A program made the position numbers and the translations under genes. From NCBI RefSeq assembly GCF_001297125.1, contig NZ_LHPC01000053.1, forward strand, positions 62,001-126,000: a DNA stretch of 64,000 nucleotides. Reading direction: 5' to 3'. The notes under the pieces are model-generated. The model saw only the letters and a list, made by a program, of their open reading frames with translations. It had not been told where the DNA came from and ran no database searches. Shown one piece after another: positions 9,456 to 17,668 of the stretch (position 1 is its first letter; the number at the start of each line of letters is the position of its first letter). The stretch comes from Pseudomonas sp. RIT-PI-q. Lineage in GTDB: Bacteria > Pseudomonadota > Gammaproteobacteria > Pseudomonadales > Pseudomonadaceae.

Positions 9456-9470
9456 TTATAGTAATTCTCA
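9456..9470 (-). promoter_or_regulatory. Fur box upstream of fpvI
   Basis: On the minus strand the 15-mer TGAGAATTACTATAA matches most positions of the 7-1-7 Fur consensus TGATAATNATTATCA. It lies about 100 bases upstream of the fpvI start, consistent with Fur repression when iron is plentiful. Confidence 0.6.
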
Positions 9471-9529
9471 TATAGATTTAAAGTGTTGCTTTGTCTTACC
9501 CGATAAATAGTCACCGTTTCACCTGTGGG

Positions 9530-9637
9530 ACCTGTGGGAGCTGTAGGAGCTGTCGAGTGAAACGAGGCTGCGATCTTTTGATTTTAAAAAGACCAAGATC
9601 AAAAGATCGCAGCCTTCGGCAGCTCCTACAGGTGTTA
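9530..9637. repeat. Long imperfect palindrome between fpvI and pvdR
   Basis: A GTAGGAGCTGTCGAG-type arm and its complement (GCAGCTCCTACAGG) enclose a second inverted repeat, GGCTGCGATCTTTTGAT and ATCAAAAGATCGCAGCC, around an AT-rich centre. This resembles a dispersed Pseudomonas repeat and could act as a terminator. With the Fur box and the pvdR promoter it fills the 392-base gap between fpvI and pvdR. Confidence 0.75.
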
Positions 9638-9654
9638 CGCCATATGTCCGGGGC

Positions 9655-9678
9655 TAAATTCCCCACTCCTTTTCTCGT
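9655..9678 (+). promoter_or_regulatory. PvdS-type iron-starvation promoter of pvdRT-opmQ
   Basis: TAAAT at 9655-9659 and CGT at 9676-9678 are separated by exactly 16 bases. The box is 73 bases upstream of the pvdR start codon. Confidence 0.85.
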
Positions 9679-9750
9679 TTACAGGACAGCTCCCCGTCCC
9701 TATTCATCTGTTTTGAACGACGGGCCGATATTCATTGGCCGGAACCCTGC

Positions 9751-10923
9751 ATGAAACGTCCCCGACAGACCCGACGCGCCCTGCTTGTAGCACTTTGTCT
9801 GATCCCCGTTATCGCCGTCGCCGCCTGGCAGATCATCCCGCCCGGCCGCGGGCAATTCGCCACCGTGCAGGTCAGCCGCGCCGACATCGAAAACAGCGTC
9901 ACCGCGTTGGGCACCCTGCAACCGCGACGCTATGTCGACGTCGGTGCGCAGGCGTCCGGGCAGATCCACAAGATCCATGTGGAAGTCGGCGACGTGGTCA
10001 AGGAAGGCCAGCTGCTGGTGGAAATCGATCCCTCGACGCAACAGGCCAAACTCGACGCCGGGCGTTTCTCCATCGAAAACCTCAAGGCGCAGCTCCAGGA
10101 GCAACGGGCGCAGCACGACCTGGCGAAGCAGAAATACCAGCGCCAACAGAACCTCAAGGCGGGTGGCGCCACCCGCGAAGAAGATGTGCAGACCGCCGAG
10201 GCCGAACTGCGCGCCACCCAGGCCCGCATCGACATGTTCCAGGCGCAGATCCGCCAGGCACAGGCCAGCCTGCGCAGCGATCAGGCCGAACTGGGTTACA
10301 CGCGGATTTACGCACCGATGTCCGGCACCGTCGTCGCCCTCGACGCCCGTGAAGGCCAGACCCTCAACGCCCAGCAGCAAACGCCGTTGATTCTGCGCAT
10401 CGCCAAATTGTCGCCCATGACGGTTTGGGCCGAGGTTTCAGAAGCGGACATCGGCCACGTCAAGCCCGGCATGACGGCCTGGTTCACCACCCTCAGCGGC
10501 GGCAACCGGCGCTGGAACAGCACCGTGCGGCAAATTCTGCCGGTGCCGCCCAAGCCGCTCGACCAGACCAGCCAGGGCGGCGGCAGCCCGGCCAGTTCGA
10601 GCAAAAGCGGCAGCGCCCGCGTGGTGCTGTACACCGTGTTGCTCGACGTCGATAACGCCGACAACGCGTTGATGGCGGAAATGACCACGCAAGTATTTTT
10701 CGTCGCCGATCAAGCGAAAAACGTCCTCACCGCGCCGATCGCTGCTTTGCAAACCGGTACTCAAGCAGATATCCAGACCGCGCAGGTCGTCGCCAAAAAC
10801 GGCCGCATCGAACAACGTGTCGTCCGCACCGGCATCAGTGATCGCTTGCGCGTGCAGATCCTCGCGGGCTTGCAGGAAGGCGATCACTTGCTGATCGGCC
10901 CGGCCGACGGGAGTGGCGGCTGA
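9751..10923 (+). CDS. pvdR: Periplasmic adaptor of the PvdRT-OpmQ efflux pump
   Basis: A MacA-like membrane-fusion protein of 390 residues that connects the inner-membrane ABC transporter PvdT to the outer-membrane channel OpmQ. The N-terminus is a short basic stretch followed by a hydrophobic anchor (ALLVALCLIPVIAVAAW). A lipoyl/barrel-sandwich half (VDVGAQASGQIHKIHVEVGD, about residues 63-82) is followed by a long coiled-coil rich in Q, A and E (about 100-180) and the second lipoyl half (GYTRIYAPMSGTVVALDA). The stop codon abuts the pvdT start. In P. aeruginosa this pump recycles and secretes pyoverdine from the periplasm. Confidence 0.95.
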   Translation: MKRPRQTRRALLVALCLIPVIAVAAWQIIPPGRGQFATVQVSRADIENSVTALGTLQPRRYVDVGAQASGQIHKIHVEVGDVVKEGQLLVEIDPSTQQAKLDAGRFSIENLKAQLQEQRAQHDLAKQKYQRQQNLKAGGATREEDVQTAEAELRATQARIDMFQAQIRQAQASLRSDQAELGYTRIYAPMSGTVVALDAREGQTLNAQQQTPLILRIAKLSPMTVWAEVSEADIGHVKPGMTAWFTTLSGGNRRWNSTVRQILPVPPKPLDQTSQGGGSPASSSKSGSARVVLYTVLLDVDNADNALMAEMTTQVFFVADQAKNVLTAPIAALQTGTQADIQTAQVVAKNGRIEQRVVRTGISDRLRVQILAGLQEGDHLLIGPADGSGG

Positions 10924-12897
10924 ATGCTGACGCCCCTGATCGACCTGCAGGACATCCGCAAAGCCTACGGCGGTGGCGACGCCCCTGAAGTTCACGTGTT
11001 GCGCGGCATCGACCTGTCGATCCACGCCGGGGAATTCGTGGCGATTGTCGGCGCCTCCGGTTCCGGCAAGTCGACGCTGATGAACATCCTCGGCTGCCTC
11101 GACCGCCCGACGTCGGGCGAATATCGCTTCGCCGGGGAAAACGTCGCCGCCCTCGACAGCGACGAACTGGCCTGGCTGCGCCGCGAAGCCTTTGGTTTTG
11201 TGTTCCAGGGCTATCATCTGATCCCGTCCGGCTCAGCCCAGGAAAACGTCGAGATGCCTGCGATTTACGCGGGCTTACCGGCGGCCGAACGCCACGCCCG
11301 CGCTGCCGCCCTGCTCAATCGTCTCGGGCTGGCTTCGCGCACCGGCAACCGCCCGCACCAACTCTCCGGCGGCCAGCAACAACGGGTTTCGATTGCCCGC
11401 GCCTTGATGAACGGCGGCCACATCATCCTCGCCGACGAACCCACCGGCGCCCTCGACAGCCACAGCGGCGCCGAGGTCATGACCCTGCTCGACGAACTGG
11501 CGAGCCAGGGCCACGTGGTGATCCTCATCACCCACGACCGCGAAGTCGCGGCCCGGGCCAAACGCATCATCGAGATTCGCGACGGGTTGATCATCAGCGA
11601 CAGCGCCCGAGACAACCCCGACGTACAAACCTCAGCCAATCCCGGCGCCCTGCAAGCAGTGGACCTGCGCAAGCGCCTCACCGAAGGCGCCGAAGCCACC
11701 GGGGCCTGGAAAGGCGAACTGGTCGATGCCGTGCAAGCGGCGTGGCGGGTGATGTGGATCAACAAGTTTCGTACCGCGCTGACCCTGCTCGGGATCATCA
11801 TCGGCGTTGCGTCGGTGGTGGTGATGCTGGCCGTCGGTGAAGGCAGCAAGCGCCAGGTCATGGCGCAAATGGGCGCGTTCGGTTCCAACATCATTTACCT
11901 CAGCGGCTCGTCACCGAACCCGCGCACACCGTTGGGGATCGTCTCCCTGGACGACGTCGCGGCGGTGGCGAGTTTGCCGCAGGTCATGCGCATCATGCCG
12001 GTAAACGGCCAGGAAGCCGGGGTGCGTTTTGGCAACCTCGACCACTTGAGCTACGTCGGCGGCAACGACACCAACTTCCCGGCCATCTTTAATTGGCCCG
12101 TGGTGGAAGGCAGCTACTTCACCCAGGACGATGAACGCAACGCCGCCGCCGTCGCAGTGATCGGGCACAAGGTGCGGACCAAGTTGCTCAAGGACGTGGC
12201 CAACCCGATTGGCCAGTACATCCTCATCGAGAACGTACCGTTCCAGGTGGTCGGCGTGCTCGCGGAAAAAGGCGCCAGCTCCGGTGATTCCGACAGCGAC
12301 GACCGCATCGCCATCCCCTATTCCGCCGCTAGTGTGCGGCTGTTCGGCACGCACAATCCGGAATACGTAGCGATTGCCGCCGCCGACGCGCGCAAGGTCA
12401 AAGAGACCGAAAAAGCCATCGAACAGTTGATGCTGCGCCTGCACAACGGCAAGAAGGATTTCGAATTGACCAACAACGCGGCGATGATTCAGGCCGAAGC
12501 GCGCACGCAAAATACCCTGTCGCTGATGCTCGGCTCGATTGCCGCGATTTCGCTGCTGGTGGGCGGCATCGGCGTGATGAACATCATGCTCATGACCGTG
12601 CGCGAACGCACCCGCGAGATCGGTATCCGCATGGCCACCGGTGCCCGCCAACGCGACATCCTCCGCCAGTTTCTCACCGAAGCGGTGATGCTCTCGGTGG
12701 TCGGCGGGCTGGCCGGGATTGCCCTGGCGCTGATCGTCGGCGGCGTGCTGATTCTCAGCGAAGTCGCCGTCGCGTTCTCCTTGATGGCGGTGCTTGGCGC
12801 CTTCGGCTGCGCCCTGGTCACCGGTGTTGTCTTCGGCTTCATGCCGGCCCGCAAAGCTGCCCGACTTGACCCGGTCACGGCCCTTACCAGTGAATGA
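10924..12897 (+). CDS. pvdT: Inner-membrane ABC transporter of the PvdRT-OpmQ pump
   Basis: A MacB-type half-transporter of 657 residues. The N-terminal ATPase has Walker A GASGSGKSTL (near residue 43), signature LSGGQQQRVSIARAL and Walker B with ILADEPTGALDSH. The first membrane helix begins near residue 280 (ALTLLGIIIGVASVVVMLAV), followed by a large periplasmic domain and three C-terminal helices in the FtsX/MacB permease part, including ISLLVGGIGVMNIML. It starts directly after the pvdR stop and runs up to opmQ, so the three genes form one tight operon. Confidence 0.96.
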   Translation: MLTPLIDLQDIRKAYGGGDAPEVHVLRGIDLSIHAGEFVAIVGASGSGKSTLMNILGCLDRPTSGEYRFAGENVAALDSDELAWLRREAFGFVFQGYHLIPSGSAQENVEMPAIYAGLPAAERHARAAALLNRLGLASRTGNRPHQLSGGQQQRVSIARALMNGGHIILADEPTGALDSHSGAEVMTLLDELASQGHVVILITHDREVAARAKRIIEIRDGLIISDSARDNPDVQTSANPGALQAVDLRKRLTEGAEATGAWKGELVDAVQAAWRVMWINKFRTALTLLGIIIGVASVVVMLAVGEGSKRQVMAQMGAFGSNIIYLSGSSPNPRTPLGIVSLDDVAAVASLPQVMRIMPVNGQEAGVRFGNLDHLSYVGGNDTNFPAIFNWPVVEGSYFTQDDERNAAAVAVIGHKVRTKLLKDVANPIGQYILIENVPFQVVGVLAEKGASSGDSDSDDRIAIPYSAASVRLFGTHNPEYVAIAAADARKVKETEKAIEQLMLRLHNGKKDFELTNNAAMIQAEARTQNTLSLMLGSIAAISLLVGGIGVMNIMLMTVRERTREIGIRMATGARQRDILRQFLTEAVMLSVVGGLAGIALALIVGGVLILSEVAVAFSLMAVLGAFGCALVTGVVFGFMPARKAARLDPVTALTSE

Positions 12898-12904
12898 TCT
12901 CTTG

Positions 12905-14299
12905 ATGAAGCCGCAACTGAGTTTGCTGACCCTTTGCCTGTTGCTCGGCGCCTGCGGCAGTCCTGCCCAGCGCCCGGACAGCGGCCTTCAACCGCCCTCC
13001 TCCTGGCAATCGCCGCCCCCCGAGAACGCCACCCGCAGCAACCTGCAATGGTGGACGCGCTTCGGCAGCCCGCAGCTTGATCTATTGATCGAACAGGCCC
13101 GCGTCGGCAGTTATGACCTGGCCGCTGCCATCGCCCGGGTACGCCAGGCGCAGGCCGACACGGTGATTGCCGGCGGTTCGCAGCTACCGGAAGTGACCGC
13201 TGCTTTAAAGGCCAACCGCCAGAAACTGCTGCGCGGCAACGGTTACAGCCAACTCGATGCCGACAGCAGTAATAAGGCGGTGGATTACTTCGACGCCAAC
13301 CTCAGCGCCAGTTACGAAATCGATTTCTGGGGCGGCCAGCGTGCCTCCCGCGACAGTGCGCAATTCGGCTTGCAGGCCAGCGAATTCGATCAGGCCACGG
13401 TGGAGTTGACGCTGCTCAGCGGCGTCGCCAATACCTATGCGCAAACCCTGTCGCTGCAGGAACAAAGTCGCATTGCCGGGTTGAACCTGGCCAATGCGCA
13501 GAACGTTCTGAAACTGGTGCAGACTCGTTTTGACTCGGGCTCGGCGACGGCGCTGGAACTGGCCCAGCAGAAAAGCCTGGTGGCCGCGCAGCAACGGCAA
13601 TTGCCGCTGGTGCAGCAACAGGCGCAGGACGCGTTGATCAGCCTCGCCGCCCTGCTCGGTCGACCGGTGCAGGAAGTGCGCCTGGGGGGTGAGCGCTTTG
13701 AGCAGTTGTCATGGCCAACCATCGCCGCCGGCGTGCCCAGCGAGTTGCTCAGCCGCCGCCCGGACATCGCCCGTGCCGAAGCGCAATTGGCGGCGGCGAA
13801 AGCCGACGTCACCGTCGCCCGCGCGGCGATGTTGCCGACCGTGACCTTGACCGCCGACATCGGCTCCGGCGCCGACCGCGCCGGTGACATCCTGCGCAGT
13901 CCCTTTTACAACCTCACCGCCGGATTACTCGCGCCGGTGTTCAACAATGGACGCTTGGGCGCTGAACGCGACAAAGCCACGGCGCGTCAGGAAGAACTGC
14001 TGGAGGCGTATCGCGGGGCGATCATCAATGGCTTCGCCGACGTCGAAAAAGCCCTCAACAGCATTCGTGGGCTCGACGAACAGCGCCAGTGGCAAGGTGA
14101 AGAACTGAACCAGGCGCAGACCGCATTCAACATTGCGCAAAGCCGCTATCAGGCCGGGGCCGAGGATTTGCTCACGGTGCTGGAGACCCAGCGCACGCTG
14201 TATGCAGCGCAGGATTTGAATGTGCAGCTGCGGTTGTCGCGGTTGCAGGCGAGCATTGCGCTGTACAAAGCGCTGGGCGGCGGGTGGCAGGCGATGTAA
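12905..14299 (+). CDS. opmQ: Outer-membrane channel lipoprotein of the PvdRT-OpmQ pump
   Basis: A TolC/OprM-type outer-membrane factor. The N-terminus MKPQLSLLTLCLLLGAC is a lipoprotein signal peptide with the lipobox cysteine at residue 17. The body has the two repeated coiled-coil halves of the family, with SYEIDFWGGQRA near residue 140 and the later LSRRPDIARAEAQLAAAKAD. I start it at the ATG at 12905, eight bases past the pvdT stop. A GTG at 12890 overlapping the pvdT end is an alternative, and the open frame upstream of that reads pvdT out of frame. A REP doublet follows. Confidence 0.93.
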   Translation: MKPQLSLLTLCLLLGACGSPAQRPDSGLQPPSSWQSPPPENATRSNLQWWTRFGSPQLDLLIEQARVGSYDLAAAIARVRQAQADTVIAGGSQLPEVTAALKANRQKLLRGNGYSQLDADSSNKAVDYFDANLSASYEIDFWGGQRASRDSAQFGLQASEFDQATVELTLLSGVANTYAQTLSLQEQSRIAGLNLANAQNVLKLVQTRFDSGSATALELAQQKSLVAAQQRQLPLVQQQAQDALISLAALLGRPVQEVRLGGERFEQLSWPTIAAGVPSELLSRRPDIARAEAQLAAAKADVTVARAAMLPTVTLTADIGSGADRAGDILRSPFYNLTAGLLAPVFNNGRLGAERDKATARQEELLEAYRGAIINGFADVEKALNSIRGLDEQRQWQGEELNQAQTAFNIAQSRYQAGAEDLLTVLETQRTLYAAQDLNVQLRLSRLQASIALYKALGGGWQAM

Positions 14300-14316
14300 T
14301 TTGTGGTGTCTGTTCG

Positions 14317-14415
14317 GGCCCCTTCGCGGGCAAGCCCGCTCCCACAAGGTGTTGTGTTTGCCGCATGATTCGGGCACGACACAAAACCTGTGGGAGCGGG
14401 CTTGCCCGCGATTGA
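14317..14415. repeat. REP doublet between convergent opmQ and pvdP
   Basis: Facing copies of the GGAGCGGGCTTGCCCGCG type occupy the gap between the opmQ and pvdP 3' ends, where they probably form a bidirectional 3' hairpin. Confidence 0.9.
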
Positions 14416-14430
14416 ACGATTACGCGTTCA

Positions 14431-16050
14431 TCAAGCCTGGCTTTGCTTAGGCTTCAAATGCCGCGCATACCACGGTCGCTGCGGCACCTTGCGGAACAGA
14501 TCCGCCAGCTTCTTCTCGTCCTCGCCAAAGGTCATCCGCAGCGCCAGCTTCATGGTTTCCGGGTCCATTTCCACCGACTTGCCGTCCTGCAACCCCGGCG
14601 TGGTGCTGCAACCATGGGTACTCGGGCCGAGCCACGGGTCATCGATCTCGACCCAACGCCCCGGCGCAAACCATGCCACCCCATTGACCTCCAGCCGACT
14701 GACCTCCCCCGGATGAAAGCGCTCATGCGCACGAAACCAGTCTTCCAGACGATCATCAATCCAGCCATGAAAGTGCCAGAACACCGGGTTCACGTGGGAG
14801 GAAAACGGGTCGCCAAGGAAGTCGTTTTCCGGCGCAAACCAGCGCGCGGAAAAGTCTGCCGGATCCCGGGCGAATGGCACCGGATGGCCGTTGGACGGAT
14901 CGCGCGGCACCGACGCCCAGCGCATGTGCAGCCAGTCGTGCAGGCCCAGTTCGACCTCTGAACCGAACTGGCCCAAGGTCAGTTTCGACAGGTAACGCGG
15001 ATCGCGATACTGCGACTCCCAGACCTGGAAATTACTGTGATAGGTCTCGGCAGTCTTGATGTCGCTGACCCATTGCGAGTACTCGGCATCATCGTCAGCC
15101 AGCCAAGTGGGCGGCAGTGCCGTACCGTCGTGGTTGTCGAAGTAACGTGCAAACCCGACACGATCCCGAGCCAGTTCCGGTTGCGGCAACGGAAAGTGCG
15201 ACCACGACGGCAAGTCCTGCATCGAACGCGCCTTGCCGAGCATGTGCCGGTGCATGAAGAAAAAATCCACACCCGAACCGTTGCGATCCTTGCGCGCACC
15301 GCGGGCATCACGCTCCTTGTCCCGTGGGCCGGGCTGCCAGCCGATACCACGCAGGGCACCGCGCTTGTCCTCGGACAAGCTGTGCCATTTATCCCGCGAT
15401 GCATGCCAGAGCTGGTGAAACAGCCGATGCTCGGGAGAAATAAGCCAGGCCAGCAGCGTCCGGTTGAGACCGGTGCGCTCGCGGGCTTCAGGGAACACGC
15501 GTTTGACGGCAATGAAGCGATTGTCCTGCGCGGTCAACATCAGTGGGCGATCCAGGTTCAACACCCGACCACTGAGCGTGCCGCTGCCAGCGTTACCGAA
15601 ACCGGCCCAGACTTCGTCCAGCGCCATGCTGAATTCGTAATCGGGCGTGCCGTTGGCGCTGAGCAGGCGCCAGCTCAATTGCGCCGGTTTGGCCCCGGCC
15701 AGGTCGCCGAGTACGCGGTAGCGAGGTTCTTCGCCAGAACGCAAACGCTCGGCGGTGTCGAGAAACCCGCACACGCCGCGCCCTTTGTGGCCGATGTCGA
15801 GAAACACCTCCAGCCCGTCCTGTGGCAGGCCTTCGATGCCGGCGTCACGCCCCTCGAAACGAATCTGCCAGACACCGCGCAAGGTGTTCGCCAAGTGCTG
15901 GCCGGCGACGTCGGCGACATCGAACGAGGCTTCGCCGGGGGTGATCGTCGGATCTGCTTTCGTCCATTGGCGATGCCCATAAAAAGCCGCAGGCACGGCG
16001 GCGCCCGTCAGCGCCAGGCCTGCCATGAACCATCGTCGAGAAATCGTCAT
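14431..16050 (-). CDS. pvdP: Tyrosinase PvdP, pyoverdine chromophore formation
   Basis: PvdP is the periplasmic copper tyrosinase that oxidises the tyrosine-derived part of ferribactin to start chromophore formation. The 539-residue protein begins MTISRRWFMAGLALTGAAVP, a twin-arginine signal peptide. The N-terminal half is a lipid-barrel-like domain. The C-terminal half contains the tyrosinase His sites, for example HRLFHQLWHASRDKWH, FFFMHRHMLG and NPVFWHFHGWIDD. I start it at 16050, 39 bases inside the longer open frame, because the twin-arginine motif then falls at the N-terminus. A PvdS-type promoter lies at 16096-16119. Confidence 0.94.
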   Translation of the reverse strand: MTISRRWFMAGLALTGAAVPAAFYGHRQWTKADPTITPGEASFDVADVAGQHLANTLRGVWQIRFEGRDAGIEGLPQDGLEVFLDIGHKGRGVCGFLDTAERLRSGEEPRYRVLGDLAGAKPAQLSWRLLSANGTPDYEFSMALDEVWAGFGNAGSGTLSGRVLNLDRPLMLTAQDNRFIAVKRVFPEARERTGLNRTLLAWLISPEHRLFHQLWHASRDKWHSLSEDKRGALRGIGWQPGPRDKERDARGARKDRNGSGVDFFFMHRHMLGKARSMQDLPSWSHFPLPQPELARDRVGFARYFDNHDGTALPPTWLADDDAEYSQWVSDIKTAETYHSNFQVWESQYRDPRYLSKLTLGQFGSEVELGLHDWLHMRWASVPRDPSNGHPVPFARDPADFSARWFAPENDFLGDPFSSHVNPVFWHFHGWIDDRLEDWFRAHERFHPGEVSRLEVNGVAWFAPGRWVEIDDPWLGPSTHGCSTTPGLQDGKSVEMDPETMKLALRMTFGEDEKKLADLFRKVPQRPWYARHLKPKQSQA

Positions 16051-16095
16051 TGCCCTACCTGTGTCAGCCTTGAAGCAGGCTTTATCCAAGCTAGA

Positions 16096-16119
16096 ACGTT
16101 TGTTGGGTCTGAAAATTTA
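16096..16119 (-). promoter_or_regulatory. PvdS-type iron-starvation promoter of pvdP
   Basis: On the minus strand TAAAT (16119-16115) and CGT (16098-16096) are 16 bases apart. The box is 46 bases upstream of the chosen pvdP start codon. Confidence 0.85.
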
Positions 16120-16120
16120 A

Positions 16121-16200
16121 AAGCTTCGCGGGCAAGCCTCGCTCCTACGGGTTAGCGCAAAACCTGTAGGAGCGAGGCTTGCCCGCGAAGAGGCCCTCAG
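16121..16200. repeat. REP doublet between divergent pvdP and pvdM promoters
   Basis: Facing copies of the GGAGCGAGGCTTGCCCGCG type sit exactly between the two iron-starvation boxes, separating the divergent promoters. Confidence 0.9.
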
Positions 16201-16208
16201 CCCCACCC

Positions 16209-16232
16209 TAAATTTCCAACCGGATGACTCGT
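16209..16232 (+). promoter_or_regulatory. PvdS-type iron-starvation promoter of pvdMNO
   Basis: TAAAT at 16209-16213 and CGT at 16230-16232 are 16 bases apart, 51 bases upstream of pvdM. This is probably the promoter for the pvdM-pvdN-pvdO unit, as no other box is seen before pvdN or pvdO. Confidence 0.85.
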
Positions 16233-16282
16233 CCATCCCAGATAGCAAAGCCCCCCACACCGGGGCAACGAACCTGACTGAG

Positions 16283-17638
16283 ATGAACATGACAAAACCA
16301 CGTTCGAAAAAGGCGCTTTACCTCGGCCTGCCGCTGGCGCTGGCGATCAGCGCCGGTGCGGGCTTTGCGGCCTGGGATTACGGGTTCAAGGACAACCCAG
16401 GCTACCCGGTCAAAGTGATGAAACAGGCCGATGAACTGCACGAGCGGATGCTCTCCTTCGACAGCCACGTCACCGTGCCGCTGGACTTCGGCACCGCCGG
16501 CAATGAAGCCGACAAAGACGGCACAGGCCAATTCGACCTGGTCAAGAGCGGGCGCGGACGCCTCTCCGGCGCAGCCCTGACGATTTTCGGTTGGCCGGAA
16601 ATCTGGAACGGCGCCAACGCCCCGCACCGCCCCACCGCCGGCTTCGTCGACGAGGCACGGTTCGAGCAGGAAACCCGCTTCAAAATCATCAGCACCCTGG
16701 TGCGTGACTTCCCCAACCAGGTCGCCATCGCCTACACCCCCGACGATTTCCGCCGCCTGCACGGCGAAGGCAAGTTCGCGATCTTCATGAGCATGCTCAA
16801 CGCCTACCCGCTGGGCAACGACCTGAACGCCCTGGACAAGTGGGCTGCCCGGGGCATGCGCATGTTCGGCTTCAGTTACGTAGGCAATAACGCCTGGGCC
16901 GATTCGTCGCGACCGCTGCCGTTCTTCAATGATTCGCGAGACGCCCTCGGCGGCCTGTCGGAGATCGGCCAGCAGGCCGTGCACCGCCTCAACGACCTCG
17001 GGGTGATCATCGATGTGTCGCAGATGTCAACCAAGGCCCTGGAGCAAGTCGCCCAACTGAGCCGCACCCCGATGGTCGCGTCGCACTCGGCGCCGCGTGG
17101 GCTGGTGGACATCCCGCGCAACCTCAGCGACCAGGAAATGCAGCTGATCAAGAACAGCGGCGGCGTGGTGCAGATTGTCGGTTTCCCGACCTACATCCGC
17201 CCGCTGAGCCAAGCCACCCAGGACAAACTCAACGCCCTGCGTGCACGCTTCGACCTGCAACCGCTGCAAGGCCTGGAAATGGCGCTGATGCCGGGAGACC
17301 CGATCATCACCGTCTGGTCCGAACAGCGTTTCGGCGAATACGCCAGCCAGCTCTACGCCATCGTCGATGAAGAACCGAAGGCAAACCTCAAGGACTACGG
17401 CGACGCGATTGACTATGCCGTGAAGAAAATCGGCATCGACCATGTCGGCATCAGCTCCGACTTCAACGATGGCGGCGGCCTCGATGGCTGGAAGGACGTC
17501 AGCGAAGCACGCAACGTGACCGCCGAGCTGATCAGCCGTGGCTACAGCGAAGCCGATATCGCCAAGCTCTGGGGCGGCAATTTCCTGCGGGTCTGGGACC
17601 AGGTGCAGCAGTCGTCCAAACCAGTGGCGAAAAACTGA
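16283..17638 (+). CDS. pvdM: Periplasmic dipeptidase-like protein PvdM
   Basis: A 451-residue protein of the M19 membrane (renal) dipeptidase family, needed with PvdP for ferribactin oxidation in the periplasm. An N-terminal membrane anchor or signal segment (LYLGLPLALAISAGAGFAAW) is followed by the metal-binding start of the family at about residue 53 (MLSFDSHVTVPLDF), where the usual DGHxD is changed to DSHV. Later conserved pieces are VASHSAPRGLVDIPRN and HVGISSDFNDGGG. A second ATG two codons in is equally possible as start. It leads the pvdMNO operon. The altered metal ligands suggest it may not be a classical dipeptidase. Confidence 0.93.
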   Translation: MNMTKPRSKKALYLGLPLALAISAGAGFAAWDYGFKDNPGYPVKVMKQADELHERMLSFDSHVTVPLDFGTAGNEADKDGTGQFDLVKSGRGRLSGAALTIFGWPEIWNGANAPHRPTAGFVDEARFEQETRFKIISTLVRDFPNQVAIAYTPDDFRRLHGEGKFAIFMSMLNAYPLGNDLNALDKWAARGMRMFGFSYVGNNAWADSSRPLPFFNDSRDALGGLSEIGQQAVHRLNDLGVIIDVSQMSTKALEQVAQLSRTPMVASHSAPRGLVDIPRNLSDQEMQLIKNSGGVVQIVGFPTYIRPLSQATQDKLNALRARFDLQPLQGLEMALMPGDPIITVWSEQRFGEYASQLYAIVDEEPKANLKDYGDAIDYAVKKIGIDHVGISSDFNDGGGLDGWKDVSEARNVTAELISRGYSEADIAKLWGGNFLRVWDQVQQSSKPVAKN

Positions 17639-17668
17639 TCCCTACTTTTGCAAAAGCGAATCGAGCTC

